Below, piece after piece: positions 1 to 7,018 of a DNA stretch of 7,018 nucleotides (its first letter is position 1; each line of letters starts with the position of its first letter). The notes beneath the pieces are model-generated. The model searched no databases. It saw nothing but the letters and a program-made list of their open reading frames with translations, and was not told where the DNA came from. A program made the position numbers and the translations under genes. Source of the DNA: Candidatus Poseidoniaceae archaeon (GTDB lineage Archaea > Thermoplasmatota > Poseidoniia > Poseidoniales > Poseidoniaceae); contig JAKUNY010000077.1 of NCBI GenBank assembly GCA_022451765.1, positions 1-7,018 of the forward strand. The letters run 5' to 3'.

Positions 1-2
1 CA

Positions 3-1244
3 GAAGCACCTGAATTTCCAGATGCCGCCGACGCTTTGTTTCACAAGTCAAGTCTACCGCAACCAGCGAGTGGTGAAGGAATCCTCCTGCTCGCAGATGG
101 GGGGCGTTTTGAGGGCACTCTTTTCGGTGCTGAAGGGTTTGGGGAAGGTGAACTTGTTTTTACCACTGGAATGATGGGATACCAAGAATCACTCACTGAT
201 CCTTCATGGGCGGGGCAGATTCTAACGTTCACATATCCCTTGATTGGAAATTATGGTGTCCATGGAGGAAAATCAGAATCAAAAGCCGTTTGGCCCAAAG
301 GCGTGGTTGTTCGTCATGCGATGCAAGATCCTGACCATCGCGATTCCATTGGGACCGTCTCTGAACTCTTGCAAGCACACGGCGTACCGGGAATTGAGAA
401 CATTGACACTCGGGCGATTACAAAACGCGTACGTGAGTTGGGTACAGTTCTCTGCATCTTCGGTCCAAAGGAGAAGGAGCAAGAGATGCTCAAGCGGTTG
501 GAGGTGATGACCTCACCCGAGCTTGAGGATTTGGTTGACCTAGTGTCCATCGATAAGCCCGTGGTGCTGAATCCTGGTGCTATGGATGATTTGGGACAAC
601 CACTTCCTCGTATCGGTGCTTTGGATTGCGGAGTGAAGTACAACATCCTTCGAAATCTTTGTCAACGGTTCGAAGTGGTCTGGTGCCCACCTGACATTGA
701 ATTCAATGAGCTGCAAGGCTATGCTATCGAGGCTCTTTTTTGCTCCAACGGACCGGGAGACCCAGCTCATCCCGGAAAAGCGACCAGTGCGCGCCAAACA
801 TTGGCAAAGGCAGTGACATCGGGTCTCCCTGTCATGGGCATTTGCCTTGGCCATCAACTCATGGGACTTGCATCAGGTCTCAAGACCTACAAAATGCGAT
901 ACGGGCATCGTGGAGCGAACCAGCCCGTTGTCGATTTGAAAACTAAACGCGTTTGGATTACATCCCAGAATCACGGTTTTGCAGTAGCCGATCCACAAAA
1001 TGGTATGCTTGCAGCACACCCAAGCGGAGCAACTTCACCAGAGAGCGAAAACTTACACGGTTATGATGTCGAAGTGCGCTACATTAACGCGAACGACAAA
1101 ACTGTTGAAGGACTCGATGTCCTCAACCGTCCTTGCTTTACAGTTCAATTCCATCCTGAGGCATGCCCAGGGCCGCATGATGCAGAACCATTGTTCGACC
1201 GATTCAGAGAACTTGTTGACAAGCATCGCCGAGGTGGTGTTTGA
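3..1244 (+). CDS. carA: Carbamoyl-phosphate synthetase small (glutaminase) subunit, 5' end uncertain
   Basis: This subunit hydrolyses glutamine and delivers ammonia to CarB in the cytoplasm, for pyrimidine and arginine synthesis. Numbering from the TTG at 36 gives 402 residues, against 382 in E. coli CarA. The N-terminal small-subunit domain is clear (GMMGYQESLTDPSWAGQI, then GNYGV). The C-terminal class I glutamine amidotransferase domain has SNGPGDP, nucleophile Cys270 in GICLGHQ, SQNHGFAV, and the His373/Glu375 pair in FHPEACPGPHDAEP. All expected catalytic residues are present, so it should be active. The start is unclear: the frame is open from base 3, no in-frame ATG occurs before the conserved GMMGY, and no Shine-Dalgarno precedes the TTG at 36. 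The true start may therefore lie left of the window. The stop TGA overlaps the carB ATG by one base. The identity is certain; only the start is in doubt. Confidence 0.96.
   Translation, partial: EAPEFPDAADALFHKSSLPQPASGEGILLLADGGRFEGTLFGAEGFGEGELVFTTGMMGYQESLTDPSWAGQILTFTYPLIGNYGVHGGKSESKAVWPKGVVVRHAMQDPDHRDSIGTVSELLQAHGVPGIENIDTRAITKRVRELGTVLCIFGPKEKEQEMLKRLEVMTSPELEDLVDLVSIDKPVVLNPGAMDDLGQPLPRIGALDCGVKYNILRNLCQRFEVVWCPPDIEFNELQGYAIEALFCSNGPGDPAHPGKATSARQTLAKAVTSGLPVMGICLGHQLMGLASGLKTYKMRYGHRGANQPVVDLKTKRVWITSQNHGFAVADPQNGMLAAHPSGATSPESENLHGYDVEVRYINANDKTVEGLDVLNRPCFTVQFHPEACPGPHDAEPLFDRFRELVDKHRRGGV
1231..1236 (+). promoter_or_regulatory. Ribosome-binding site of carB inside the carA 3' end
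   Basis: GAGGTG lies 7 bases before the ATG at 1244, a good Shine-Dalgarno spacing. It supports ATG 1244 over the adjacent in-frame TTG at 1241 as the carB start. Being within carA, just before the TGATG stop/start overlap, it fits translational coupling of the two subunits. Confidence 0.6.
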
Positions 1245-4200
1245 TGCCAAGGAGAAATGACTTGAGCACCATCCTTGTCCTTGGCTCTGGGCCCATTAAA
1301 ATCGGTCAAGCCGCTGAATTCGATTTTTCGGGCTCACAAGCCGTTCGGGCTCTGCGTGAAGACGGTTACGAGGTTATTCTCGTTAATTCAAACCCCGCAA
1401 CAATCCAAAATGACCCCGAGATGGCAGACCGTGTCTACATTGAACCACTCTTGCCCGACACCGTTCGAAAAATCCTTGAAATTGAGAAACCCGATGCTCT
1501 CCTCGCCGGAATGGGTGGCCAAACTGCGCTCAACATTGCAAGTGAATTGTCTCATGATGGTACGTTAGAACGCCTCGGTGTCGAATTGATTGGTTCAGAC
1601 CTTGATGCAATTGACAAAGCCGAAGACCGGGAATTGTTCAACCAAGTATGTGAATCGATTGACTTACCAATTTCTCAGGCAATTGCGTGCAATTCCATGG
1701 AGGAAGTGATCAAGGCTGCAGAAGAACTTGGGTCGTGGCCAATACTTATTCGTCCGGCCTTTACACTCGGCGGCCTTGGTGGTGGGACGGCATTTGACAT
1801 GGGTCAACTCGTTGAAATCGCAACTCTTGGCCTCCGTAACTCAAGGATCAATCAAGTGCTTATCGAAGAATCGATTCTCGGATGGAAAGAATTAGAGTAT
1901 GAAGTCATGCGAGATACTGCGGACAATGCAACCATTGTCTGTACGATGGAAAACATCGACCCAATGGGCGTACATACGGGAGAATCCGTTGTTGTAGCAC
2001 CGCTTCAATCGTTTTCGGATGCTGACCACCAGGAACTTCGTGACAAAGCTCTTGCATTGATTCGTGAATTAAACATCAAAGGTGGTTGCAACGTGCAATT
2101 CGCATTCAATCAATTCACTGGAGAGATACGTGTCATCGAGGTCAACCCACGTGTAAGTCGATCGTCAGCCCTTGCTTCAAAAGCAACCGGATATCCTATT
2201 GCTCGAATGGCTGCAAAAATTGCAGTTGGATACACACTTGATGAATTACCAAATCCTATCACTGGAGAAGGAACCACAGCAGCGTTCGAACCGACTCTTG
2301 ACTATGTTGTTGTCAAAATACCCAGATGGCCATTTGACAAATTCCGAACCGCTGACAGAACCCTTGGAACCTCAATGAAATCGACCGGTGAAGTCATGGC
2401 AATTGGGCGAAATTTCGAAGAAGCTTTCCTCAAGGCATGGGCATCCTTGGAGCAAGGATGTCCTTACCCCCGCCCATTAACAAGAGCAGATGAATCCGAA
2501 GGAGAGGGCATGGCTGAACGAGCCCACGAACAACTTCCAGATAGTGTACTTGTGGATTGGCTTCGAATTGCAACTGACCGCCGTTTGGGCGCACTGCTAG
2601 AGGCCTTCCGGAGAGGATGGAGCATAGAAAAAGTTCACGAGATTACAAGAATTACACGCTGGTTCTTACAACGCTTTGAGCACATTGCCAAGATGGAATC
2701 AGACCTTGTAAACATGAACATACAACCTTCCTCCATGGATTACAACACGATCATTCGCTACAAGTCACATGGGTTCAGTGATGCTCACATTGCCGATGCG
2801 CTCAATGGTTTCAAACCCGCTGGGTGGAAAGCATTGCCAGATCATTGCAATGAAGAGAATGTAATGCATCGACGCCATGAATTGAACATTCACCCACGAT
2901 ACAGAATGGTTGATTCTTGTGCTGCTGAATTTGCAGCAAAAACACCGTACTACTATTCAACCTACGAACCATACCAGGACGATGGCATCGATCATGTACC
3001 AGACCTTGAGAACCGAAACAAGCAGCGTATGGTTGCCATGGGTTCGGGGCCCATACGAATCGGACAGGGTATTGAATTCGATTATGGATGTGTTCATGCA
3101 GTAATGGCAATCCGATCTGCTGGCATGGATGCTGTTCTCATCAACAACAATCCTGAGACTGTCTCAACGGACTTCGATACATCCGATCGGTTGTACTTCG
3201 ATCCACTCACATCTGAATGTGTATCAGAAATTCTCCTTAGAGAAAAAGCACATGGGATCCTTTTGCAATTCGGCGGACAAACTGCAATCAATTTAGCTCA
3301 ACCAATTCAACAACGTCTGAAACACCTCGCAGGCAAAGGAGCAGAAGTGCAAATTCTTGGAACGAGTGTGGATGGGATTGATGAAGCGAGTAATCGTGAA
3401 CGCTTCGAAGCATTCGCTAAGAAAAACGGATTGCGCATGCCAAATGGATCCACTGGTACCTCAGCCGATGATATTCGAAAAGCAGTCGATCATATTGGAT
3501 TCCCTGTTTTGATACGCCCATCCTACGTTCTTGGCGGGCGCGGCATGGAAATTCTCTCAAATGAGTCTCAATTGGAAGCCTACCTAAAAGAAGCGTATCT
3601 TGCTCCAGATAAACCACTCTTGGTCGATGAGTATTTGGGACATGCAACAGAATTGGATGTTGATGCTGCGAGTGATGGAGAGGACGTGTTGGTTGGAGCA
3701 ATCATGGAACACCTTGAGGAAGCAGGTATCCACTCTGGGGACTCAACGTGCTTCATTCCCGCACAGAATATAAGTGAAGATATGCTTACTCGGGTTGAGG
3801 AGCAGACAAAAACCATAGGACTTGGTCTGAAAATAAAAGGCTGCTTCAACATCCAATTTGCAATTCAAGGTGATGACTTGTATGTCCTCGAGGTTAATCC
3901 CCGTTCATCTAGAACCGTGCCATTCGTAGCAAAATCTTCCGGATTACCACTCGCGAAGATTGCTGCAAATGTAACCATTGGAATCCCACTATCGAAACAA
4001 ACGATTCCAAAACGTACATCAGGTCAAATCTGTGTGAAGGCACCTGTTTTCCCATTCATCAAACTCAGAGGATTGGATCCTGCACCGGGTCCTGAAATGA
4101 AATCGACTGGTGAAGTGTATGGATCTGACACCTCAGCTGACATTGCCTATCTCAAAGCAAGGCTTGCAACCGAAGTCCCCGTTGCGAGTGCTGGTGGAGT

Positions 4201-4603
4201 GTACCTCACAGTACGTAACGAAGACAAAGAAGCCCTTGTTCCAGTTGCAGAGGAATTGTTTGACCTTGGATTCACCCTCTATGCCACACCAGGAACCGCT
4301 GATGTTCTTCGCAATTCAAACGTCGAAGTTACAACCGTCTACAGATTCAATGAGAGGAAACACCCTGCTGCACTCGACCTCATGCGAAGGGGAGATATTT
4401 CCTTCATTGTCAATGTTCCAACAATCTCTGGTGGTGCGGTTCGTGATGGAAACATGATGCGACGACTTGCTGTTGAACTGAACATTCCTTTCGTAACCAC
4501 AATTCGAGGTGCTCGCATGGAAACAGCAGCCATACGAGCGCTCATTGAGAAAGAAATAATTCCAAGAAAGTTGGAAGTGCATTACGATTCAAAATTCCTT
4601 TGA
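1244..4603 (+). CDS. carB: Carbamoyl-phosphate synthetase large subunit
   Basis: CarB makes carbamoyl phosphate from bicarbonate, CarA-derived ammonia and two ATP. Starting at ATG 1244 it has 1119 residues, against 1073 in E. coli. The two homologous synthetase halves are visible. The carboxyphosphate half (about 1-400) opens with GSGPIKIGQ at 14-22 and has the ATP-grasp metal-site motif EVNPR at 299-303. The oligomerisation region spans about 405-580. The carbamoyl-phosphate half starts with GSGPIRIGQ near 600 and has EVNPR from Glu883. A C-terminal MGS-like allosteric domain spans about 985-1119, with TPGT at 1015-1018 and Lys995 matching E. coli Lys954. By eye the extra length comes mainly from two insertions of about 13 residues in the middle region and a shorter one in the second half. 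Arg1034 stands where E. coli has Lys993 of the nucleotide-effector site, so effector response may differ. The frame is intact and the gene sits in an operon with carA. Confidence 0.98.
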   Translation: MPRRNDLSTILVLGSGPIKIGQAAEFDFSGSQAVRALREDGYEVILVNSNPATIQNDPEMADRVYIEPLLPDTVRKILEIEKPDALLAGMGGQTALNIASELSHDGTLERLGVELIGSDLDAIDKAEDRELFNQVCESIDLPISQAIACNSMEEVIKAAEELGSWPILIRPAFTLGGLGGGTAFDMGQLVEIATLGLRNSRINQVLIEESILGWKELEYEVMRDTADNATIVCTMENIDPMGVHTGESVVVAPLQSFSDADHQELRDKALALIRELNIKGGCNVQFAFNQFTGEIRVIEVNPRVSRSSALASKATGYPIARMAAKIAVGYTLDELPNPITGEGTTAAFEPTLDYVVVKIPRWPFDKFRTADRTLGTSMKSTGEVMAIGRNFEEAFLKAWASLEQGCPYPRPLTRADESEGEGMAERAHEQLPDSVLVDWLRIATDRRLGALLEAFRRGWSIEKVHEITRITRWFLQRFEHIAKMESDLVNMNIQPSSMDYNTIIRYKSHGFSDAHIADALNGFKPAGWKALPDHCNEENVMHRRHELNIHPRYRMVDSCAAEFAAKTPYYYSTYEPYQDDGIDHVPDLENRNKQRMVAMGSGPIRIGQGIEFDYGCVHAVMAIRSAGMDAVLINNNPETVSTDFDTSDRLYFDPLTSECVSEILLREKAHGILLQFGGQTAINLAQPIQQRLKHLAGKGAEVQILGTSVDGIDEASNRERFEAFAKKNGLRMPNGSTGTSADDIRKAVDHIGFPVLIRPSYVLGGRGMEILSNESQLEAYLKEAYLAPDKPLLVDEYLGHATELDVDAASDGEDVLVGAIMEHLEEAGIHSGDSTCFIPAQNISEDMLTRVEEQTKTIGLGLKIKGCFNIQFAIQGDDLYVLEVNPRSSRTVPFVAKSSGLPLAKIAANVTIGIPLSKQTIPKRTSGQICVKAPVFPFIKLRGLDPAPGPEMKSTGEVYGSDTSADIAYLKARLATEVPVASAGGVYLTVRNEDKEALVPVAEELFDLGFTLYATPGTADVLRNSNVEVTTVYRFNERKHPAALDLMRRGDISFIVNVPTISGGAVRDGNMMRRLAVELNIPFVTTIRGARMETAAIRALIEKEIIPRKLEVHYDSKFL

Positions 4604-4643
4604 GAACCGACTAAAATATCCACATGGACAGAGAAAAGTCTAG

Positions 4644-4664
4644 GAAGAAGATTTACTCTTCTTC
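4644..4664 (-). terminator. Candidate hairpin at the convergent gene junction
   Basis: An 8-bp perfect inverted repeat (4644-4651 with 4657-4664, 5-base loop) spans the stop codon of the membrane-protein gene, 40 bases after the carB stop. Read on the - strand it is followed by a short T-run (CTTTTCT). It could help end transcription of the - strand gene, or of both converging units. It is AT-rich and one arm encodes the Glu-rich protein tail, so it may be coincidental. The rest of the 49-bp spacer (4604-4652) shows nothing else. Confidence 0.3.
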
Positions 4665-6044
4665 ATCCTCAAGATTTGAATCATACCAGGACTCAATGTA
4701 ATCAATTCTATCTTGATCTAGCCCTAGTGTCTTGGCAGACAACTTGAGGAATTTCCGTTCTTCTTCAGTGATTATCTTGTCCTCCATGGCTATTTCGTAG
4801 GCCTCAATGTACGACAATTCTGCTTTCGTAAACGCTTCAGGCATCAGCACCGTCGAGAAGCTGTTGATGGCTGCAAAAATTGGTTTCCGTAGGACGATAA
4901 GTGGTAGACCTACAATCACCGCTCCGATGAGTCCGCCTCCTCCTAGAAAATCTTCCATGAGCTCGGATGCGATGAGAAGGGAAACGCCACCCAAAGTTGC
5001 GAATATTGCGGTGCTGAATGTTTTTCGCAACGTTTCATCAATACCAAGAATTTCATTTTTCAATATGCCATACGTGAACATGAAGCCTTCCAGCATACCT
5101 GTGAAAAGAATACTGAAAAGGAATCCATAAAGAATGAAGACATAAATCGTTAATGCTTGTTCACCGTATTCTTGCTTAACGGTTCCTACGTCGGCTAAGT
5201 TCCAGTCTCCGAAGATAATCACCATAGCTATGATTCCTATCGTCATCGCCCCTTTGATAATGGCTTTCCCAGCAAACCCAATGAAAAGGGATCGAGCCTC
5301 AATGGCCTGATTCTCTGTCTCAGGGTCTTTGACAAGAGATTTCCATGATTTACGCATAAAAATCATGGCGAAGGTCGCTGAGAACACTGGTAGAACCAAC
5401 AGAAGCTGGCCAGCGGTGGAATTGCCTGGAACCATGTAAACGTAAGGTGCGTAATCCTCACAAACACCGACCAAATCCGGGGAGCCCTTTGAACTGATGA
5501 TTTCAGCGGGCTGCGATACCGTACCTTCTGCACAGTACACGTGGTATGCACCGCCAATGACATCAACGGTTCCACCCGGGGAAAGAAGAATCAAAGAAGT
5601 AAATACGATTGTCGCTATCGAAGGAATAGCCCACCAAAGATTGTTTTTGATGATTGGTTTTGTCATGAATTCCAGTCCTTTTATTGGGTAAAACGAAACC
5701 GTGCAGACGTACATCATGACACATGTCAATCCGCAGATGTACCAACCAATACGGAAATATTGGACAAATTCAATAAATTCAGGGCTCCCTTCGAATGGAT
5801 AGATGTTGTACCATGCGACCATAACTCGATACGCCTCTGCGACCAATAGCACAAACATGAATCGGTTTTCTGGTCGCTCCGGTCGCGCTCGAATTGTTAA
5901 GGATGCAAGAGCGAGGAGAACCAAACATGTCACAAGAGAAAGCCCAGCGTGAACGATGCTGAGTCCGACCGTTTGACCGTTGAAAAGATCGATGTCACCA
6001 ATCTGTCGTAGGTAGTATGGTACGATGTCGCCGACATGACCCAT
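4653..6044 (-). CDS. Multi-pass membrane protein of unknown function with acidic TerB-like C-terminus
   Basis: The protein has 463 residues and I do not recognise a named family. About nine hydrophobic segments are visible, near residues 25-52, 62-82, 98-120, 136-155, 211-231, 252-279, 296-328, 345-362 and 371-386. A large polar loop between the fourth and fifth (about 156-210) carries Cys171 and Cys195, which could form a disulfide if the loop is extracytoplasmic. A conserved-looking segment GIDETLRKTFSTAIF (334-348) follows the seventh hydrophobic segment. The C-terminal 60 residues form a charged helical region, with AYEIAMED, IITEEERKFL and an acidic LEDEEE end. Its spacing recalls TerB-like helical domains. 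There is no kinase, transporter or enzyme motif. The frame downstream of the neighbouring - strand gene encodes a clear paralogue. The start ATG at 6044 has a TATA-like box 18-27 bp upstream and no Shine-Dalgarno, which suggests a leaderless mRNA. A sensor or membrane-scaffold role is only a guess. Confidence 0.9.
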   Translation of the reverse strand: MGHVGDIVPYYLRQIGDIDLFNGQTVGLSIVHAGLSLVTCLVLLALASLTIRARPERPENRFMFVLLVAEAYRVMVAWYNIYPFEGSPEFIEFVQYFRIGWYICGLTCVMMYVCTVSFYPIKGLEFMTKPIIKNNLWWAIPSIATIVFTSLILLSPGGTVDVIGGAYHVYCAEGTVSQPAEIISSKGSPDLVGVCEDYAPYVYMVPGNSTAGQLLLVLPVFSATFAMIFMRKSWKSLVKDPETENQAIEARSLFIGFAGKAIIKGAMTIGIIAMVIIFGDWNLADVGTVKQEYGEQALTIYVFILYGFLFSILFTGMLEGFMFTYGILKNEILGIDETLRKTFSTAIFATLGGVSLLIASELMEDFLGGGGLIGAVIVGLPLIVLRKPIFAAINSFSTVLMPEAFTKAELSYIEAYEIAMEDKIITEEERKFLKLSAKTLGLDQDRIDYIESWYDSNLEDEEE

Positions 6045-6061
6045 GATTACTGCAAGATTTT

Positions 6062-6071
6062 ATGTTAAATA
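6062..6071 (-). promoter_or_regulatory. Candidate TATA-box promoter for the membrane-protein gene
   Basis: On the - strand TATTTAACAT sits 18-27 bp before the ATG at 6044, inside an AT-rich stretch and preceded by CAAAATAAC, a purine-rich run where a BRE would lie. With usual archaeal TATA-to-start spacing, transcription would begin at or very near the ATG. The absence of a Shine-Dalgarno before this ATG agrees with a leaderless transcript. This is a pattern match only. Confidence 0.45.
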
Positions 6072-6087
6072 GTTATTTTGAGCCTGG

Positions 6088-6135
6088 GTAAACTCCTCAT
6101 TGAGCATGTAAACAACTCAAGGTTTCAATGTAAAC
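6088..6135. repeat. Three spaced GTAAAC repeats upstream of the membrane-protein promoter
   Basis: GTAAAC occurs at 6088-6093, 6108-6113 and 6130-6135 on the + strand. The last two share the longer core ATGTAAAC. Spacings are 20 and 22 bp, close to two helical turns, which would place the copies on one DNA face. They lie 17-73 bp upstream of the TATA-like box, a position suited to a regulator. The third copy is also half of a small hairpin (6121-6125 with 6132-6136). A 6-base motif is short, so chance remains possible. Confidence 0.3.
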
Positions 6136-6155
6136 CTGTTCTTGCTGCGAATCCT

Positions 6156-6200
6156 AGAGATGTTACGTCTGGGACATCTCTTTGCTCTCTTGTGAAGAGA
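6156..6200 (-). terminator. Two small hairpins downstream of the partial membrane-protein gene
   Basis: The first inverted repeat pairs 6186-6191 with 6195-6200 (6 bp, 3-base loop). The second pairs 6156-6163 with 6174-6181 (8 bp, AGAGATGT with ACATCTCT, 10-base loop). On the - strand they follow the stop of the 6206-7018 gene by 5 to 50 bases. They could slow transcription or protect a mRNA 3' end. Neither is followed by a T-run on the - strand, so a classical intrinsic terminator is not supported. Confidence 0.25.
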
Positions 6201-6205
6201 CTCAA

Positions 6206-7018
6206 TCAATCCTCTTCCAATTCAGTATCATATTCAGTTTCCAACTGTTTCACAATCTTGTCACTGAGACCATACGTCGATGCGATCGTGTTGAGTAATT
6301 TTCTTTCCTCGGGGGTGATGATCATGTCTTCCATTGCTGTTGCGTACGCATCCAAATAAGCTGTCTCTTCCGGAGTATGGCTGGAAGGAATGAAACGACC
6401 AGAGATCGTGTCAATGACAGAAAGGATTGGTTTTCGAATCATCAGTAACGTGAGACCAACAAGGACACCGCCTGCCATTCCATAACCAATAATGCTCTCC
6501 ATTGCCTCACTACCAATAATAAACGCAACTAGACCAATACCAGTAAATACTGCAGTTCTGAACGTTTTTCTTAGGTTGTTGTCGATACCAAATACGGTGT
6601 CTTTGAGAGTGGCGTGGACGAACATCATGCATTCAACTGCGATACCTATCGGGGTAATCACGAAACTGAAAATCCACAAGAACAGTTTGAAACGGTCAAA
6701 CGAACTTGCTTCACCATATCTCCAAATTGTTTCGTTGATGAACGTGACTTGATCACCGTGCATTATGGTGAGGATGGTCAACAATACAACATACAAGAAG
6801 AATGAGATGACTTTACCGAGGAAACCAATGTACAACGAACGCGATGTGAGACTGCTGCTTATGTCCGGATTTTCACCTTCCAAATGCGATCGTATCGATG
6901 AGCGTATCAACAACAGCGCCATCAAAGAGGCGAGAGGAGACAATACGCCAATTGCCCACGCTCCGTCTGGTTGGGTTACGAGTGTAGTTTCAAAATCTTG
7001 CGTACATGGCCCAACTTC
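6206..7018 (-). CDS. Partial paralogous multi-pass membrane protein with TerB-like C-terminus
   Basis: The frame is open to the right edge, so only the C-terminal 270 residues are present. Compared with the neighbour at 4653-6044, about 190 N-terminal residues should lie outside. The TTG at 6943 is an internal leucine, not the start: residues before it still align with the neighbour, including the GPC cysteine (residue 5 here, Cys195 there). Hydrophobic segments fall near 21-40, 62-86, 109-135, 154-171 and 180-195. Shared landmarks are RSLYIGFLGK (60-69), a YGE before the next membrane segment, GIDNNLRKTFRTAVF (144-158) and RKPI (195-198). The C-terminal domain holds AYATAMED, IITPEERKLL and the acidic LEED end. 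In the last 56 residues I count 26 identities to the neighbour without gaps. The two genes probably arose by tandem duplication. No function can be assigned. Confidence 0.9.
   Translation of the reverse strand, partial: EVGPCTQDFETTLVTQPDGAWAIGVLSPLASLMALLLIRSSIRSHLEGENPDISSSLTSRSLYIGFLGKVISFFLYVVLLTILTIMHGDQVTFINETIWRYGEASSFDRFKLFLWIFSFVITPIGIAVECMMFVHATLKDTVFGIDNNLRKTFRTAVFTGIGLVAFIIGSEAMESIIGYGMAGGVLVGLTLLMIRKPILSVIDTISGRFIPSSHTPEETAYLDAYATAMEDMIITPEERKLLNTIASTYGLSDKIVKQLETEYDTELEED

Noticed and set aside
1241..1243. TTG at 1241 as the carB start
   Set aside because: The adjacent ATG at 1244 gives the common TGATG overlap with carA and a better spacing from the GAGGTG site.
2811..3110. 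A 99-codon - strand reading frame inside carB
   Set aside because: It lies wholly antisense to conserved CarB coding sequence and encodes no recognisable domain; it is a by-product of codon use.
6121..6136. Short hairpin ggttt/aaacc in the spacer considered as a regulatory RNA element
   Set aside because: A 5-bp AT-rich stem is expected by chance; no further structure, tRNA, rRNA, riboswitch or CRISPR-like repeats were seen in the window.
6078..6359. A 93-codon + strand reading frame covering the spacer and the 3' end of the partial membrane gene
   Set aside because: More than half is antisense to the conserved C-terminal domain, the product shows no recognisable domain, and no ribosome-binding site or promoter was seen.
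6206..6943. The right-hand membrane gene read as a complete 245-residue protein starting at TTG 6943
   Set aside because: The frame stays open to 7018 and the upstream 25 residues still align with the neighbouring paralogue, so the gene is truncated by the window edge.

Overview
The window carries a carbamoyl-phosphate synthetase operon on the + strand (carA then carB, about positions 3-4603). Two tandem genes for related multi-pass membrane proteins of unknown function lie on the - strand (4653-6044, and 6206 to the right edge). The two blocks converge at a 49-bp junction near 4604-4652. Both outermost genes reach or may reach the window edges, so this looks like an internal piece of a chromosome or a short metagenomic contig.

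The organism cannot be fixed from this sequence alone. The carAB genes are of the single-polypeptide CarB type shared by bacteria and many archaea. The complete membrane-protein gene has a TATA-like element (TATTTAACAT) about 18-27 bp upstream of its ATG and no Shine-Dalgarno sequence. That layout fits a leaderless archaeal transcript. Together with the moderate GC content and the acidic protein tails, it makes a marine planktonic euryarchaeon (Marine Group II/Poseidoniales-like) a reasonable but unproven guess.

carA and carB overlap by one base (TGATG), with a GAGGTG ribosome-binding site inside the end of carA, so they should be translationally coupled. CarA hydrolyses glutamine and passes ammonia to CarB. 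CarB uses two ATP and bicarbonate to make carbamoyl phosphate for pyrimidine and arginine synthesis. All main catalytic motifs of both subunits are visible.

The two - strand proteins are paralogues: a shared multi-pass membrane domain, a conserved GID..LRKTF.TA.F segment, and a cytoplasmic acidic helical C-terminus whose spacing resembles TerB-like domains. I do not recognise them as a named family. They are the least explained part of the window. The 161-bp spacer between them (6045-6205) holds a candidate promoter, spaced GTAAAC repeats and two small hairpins.
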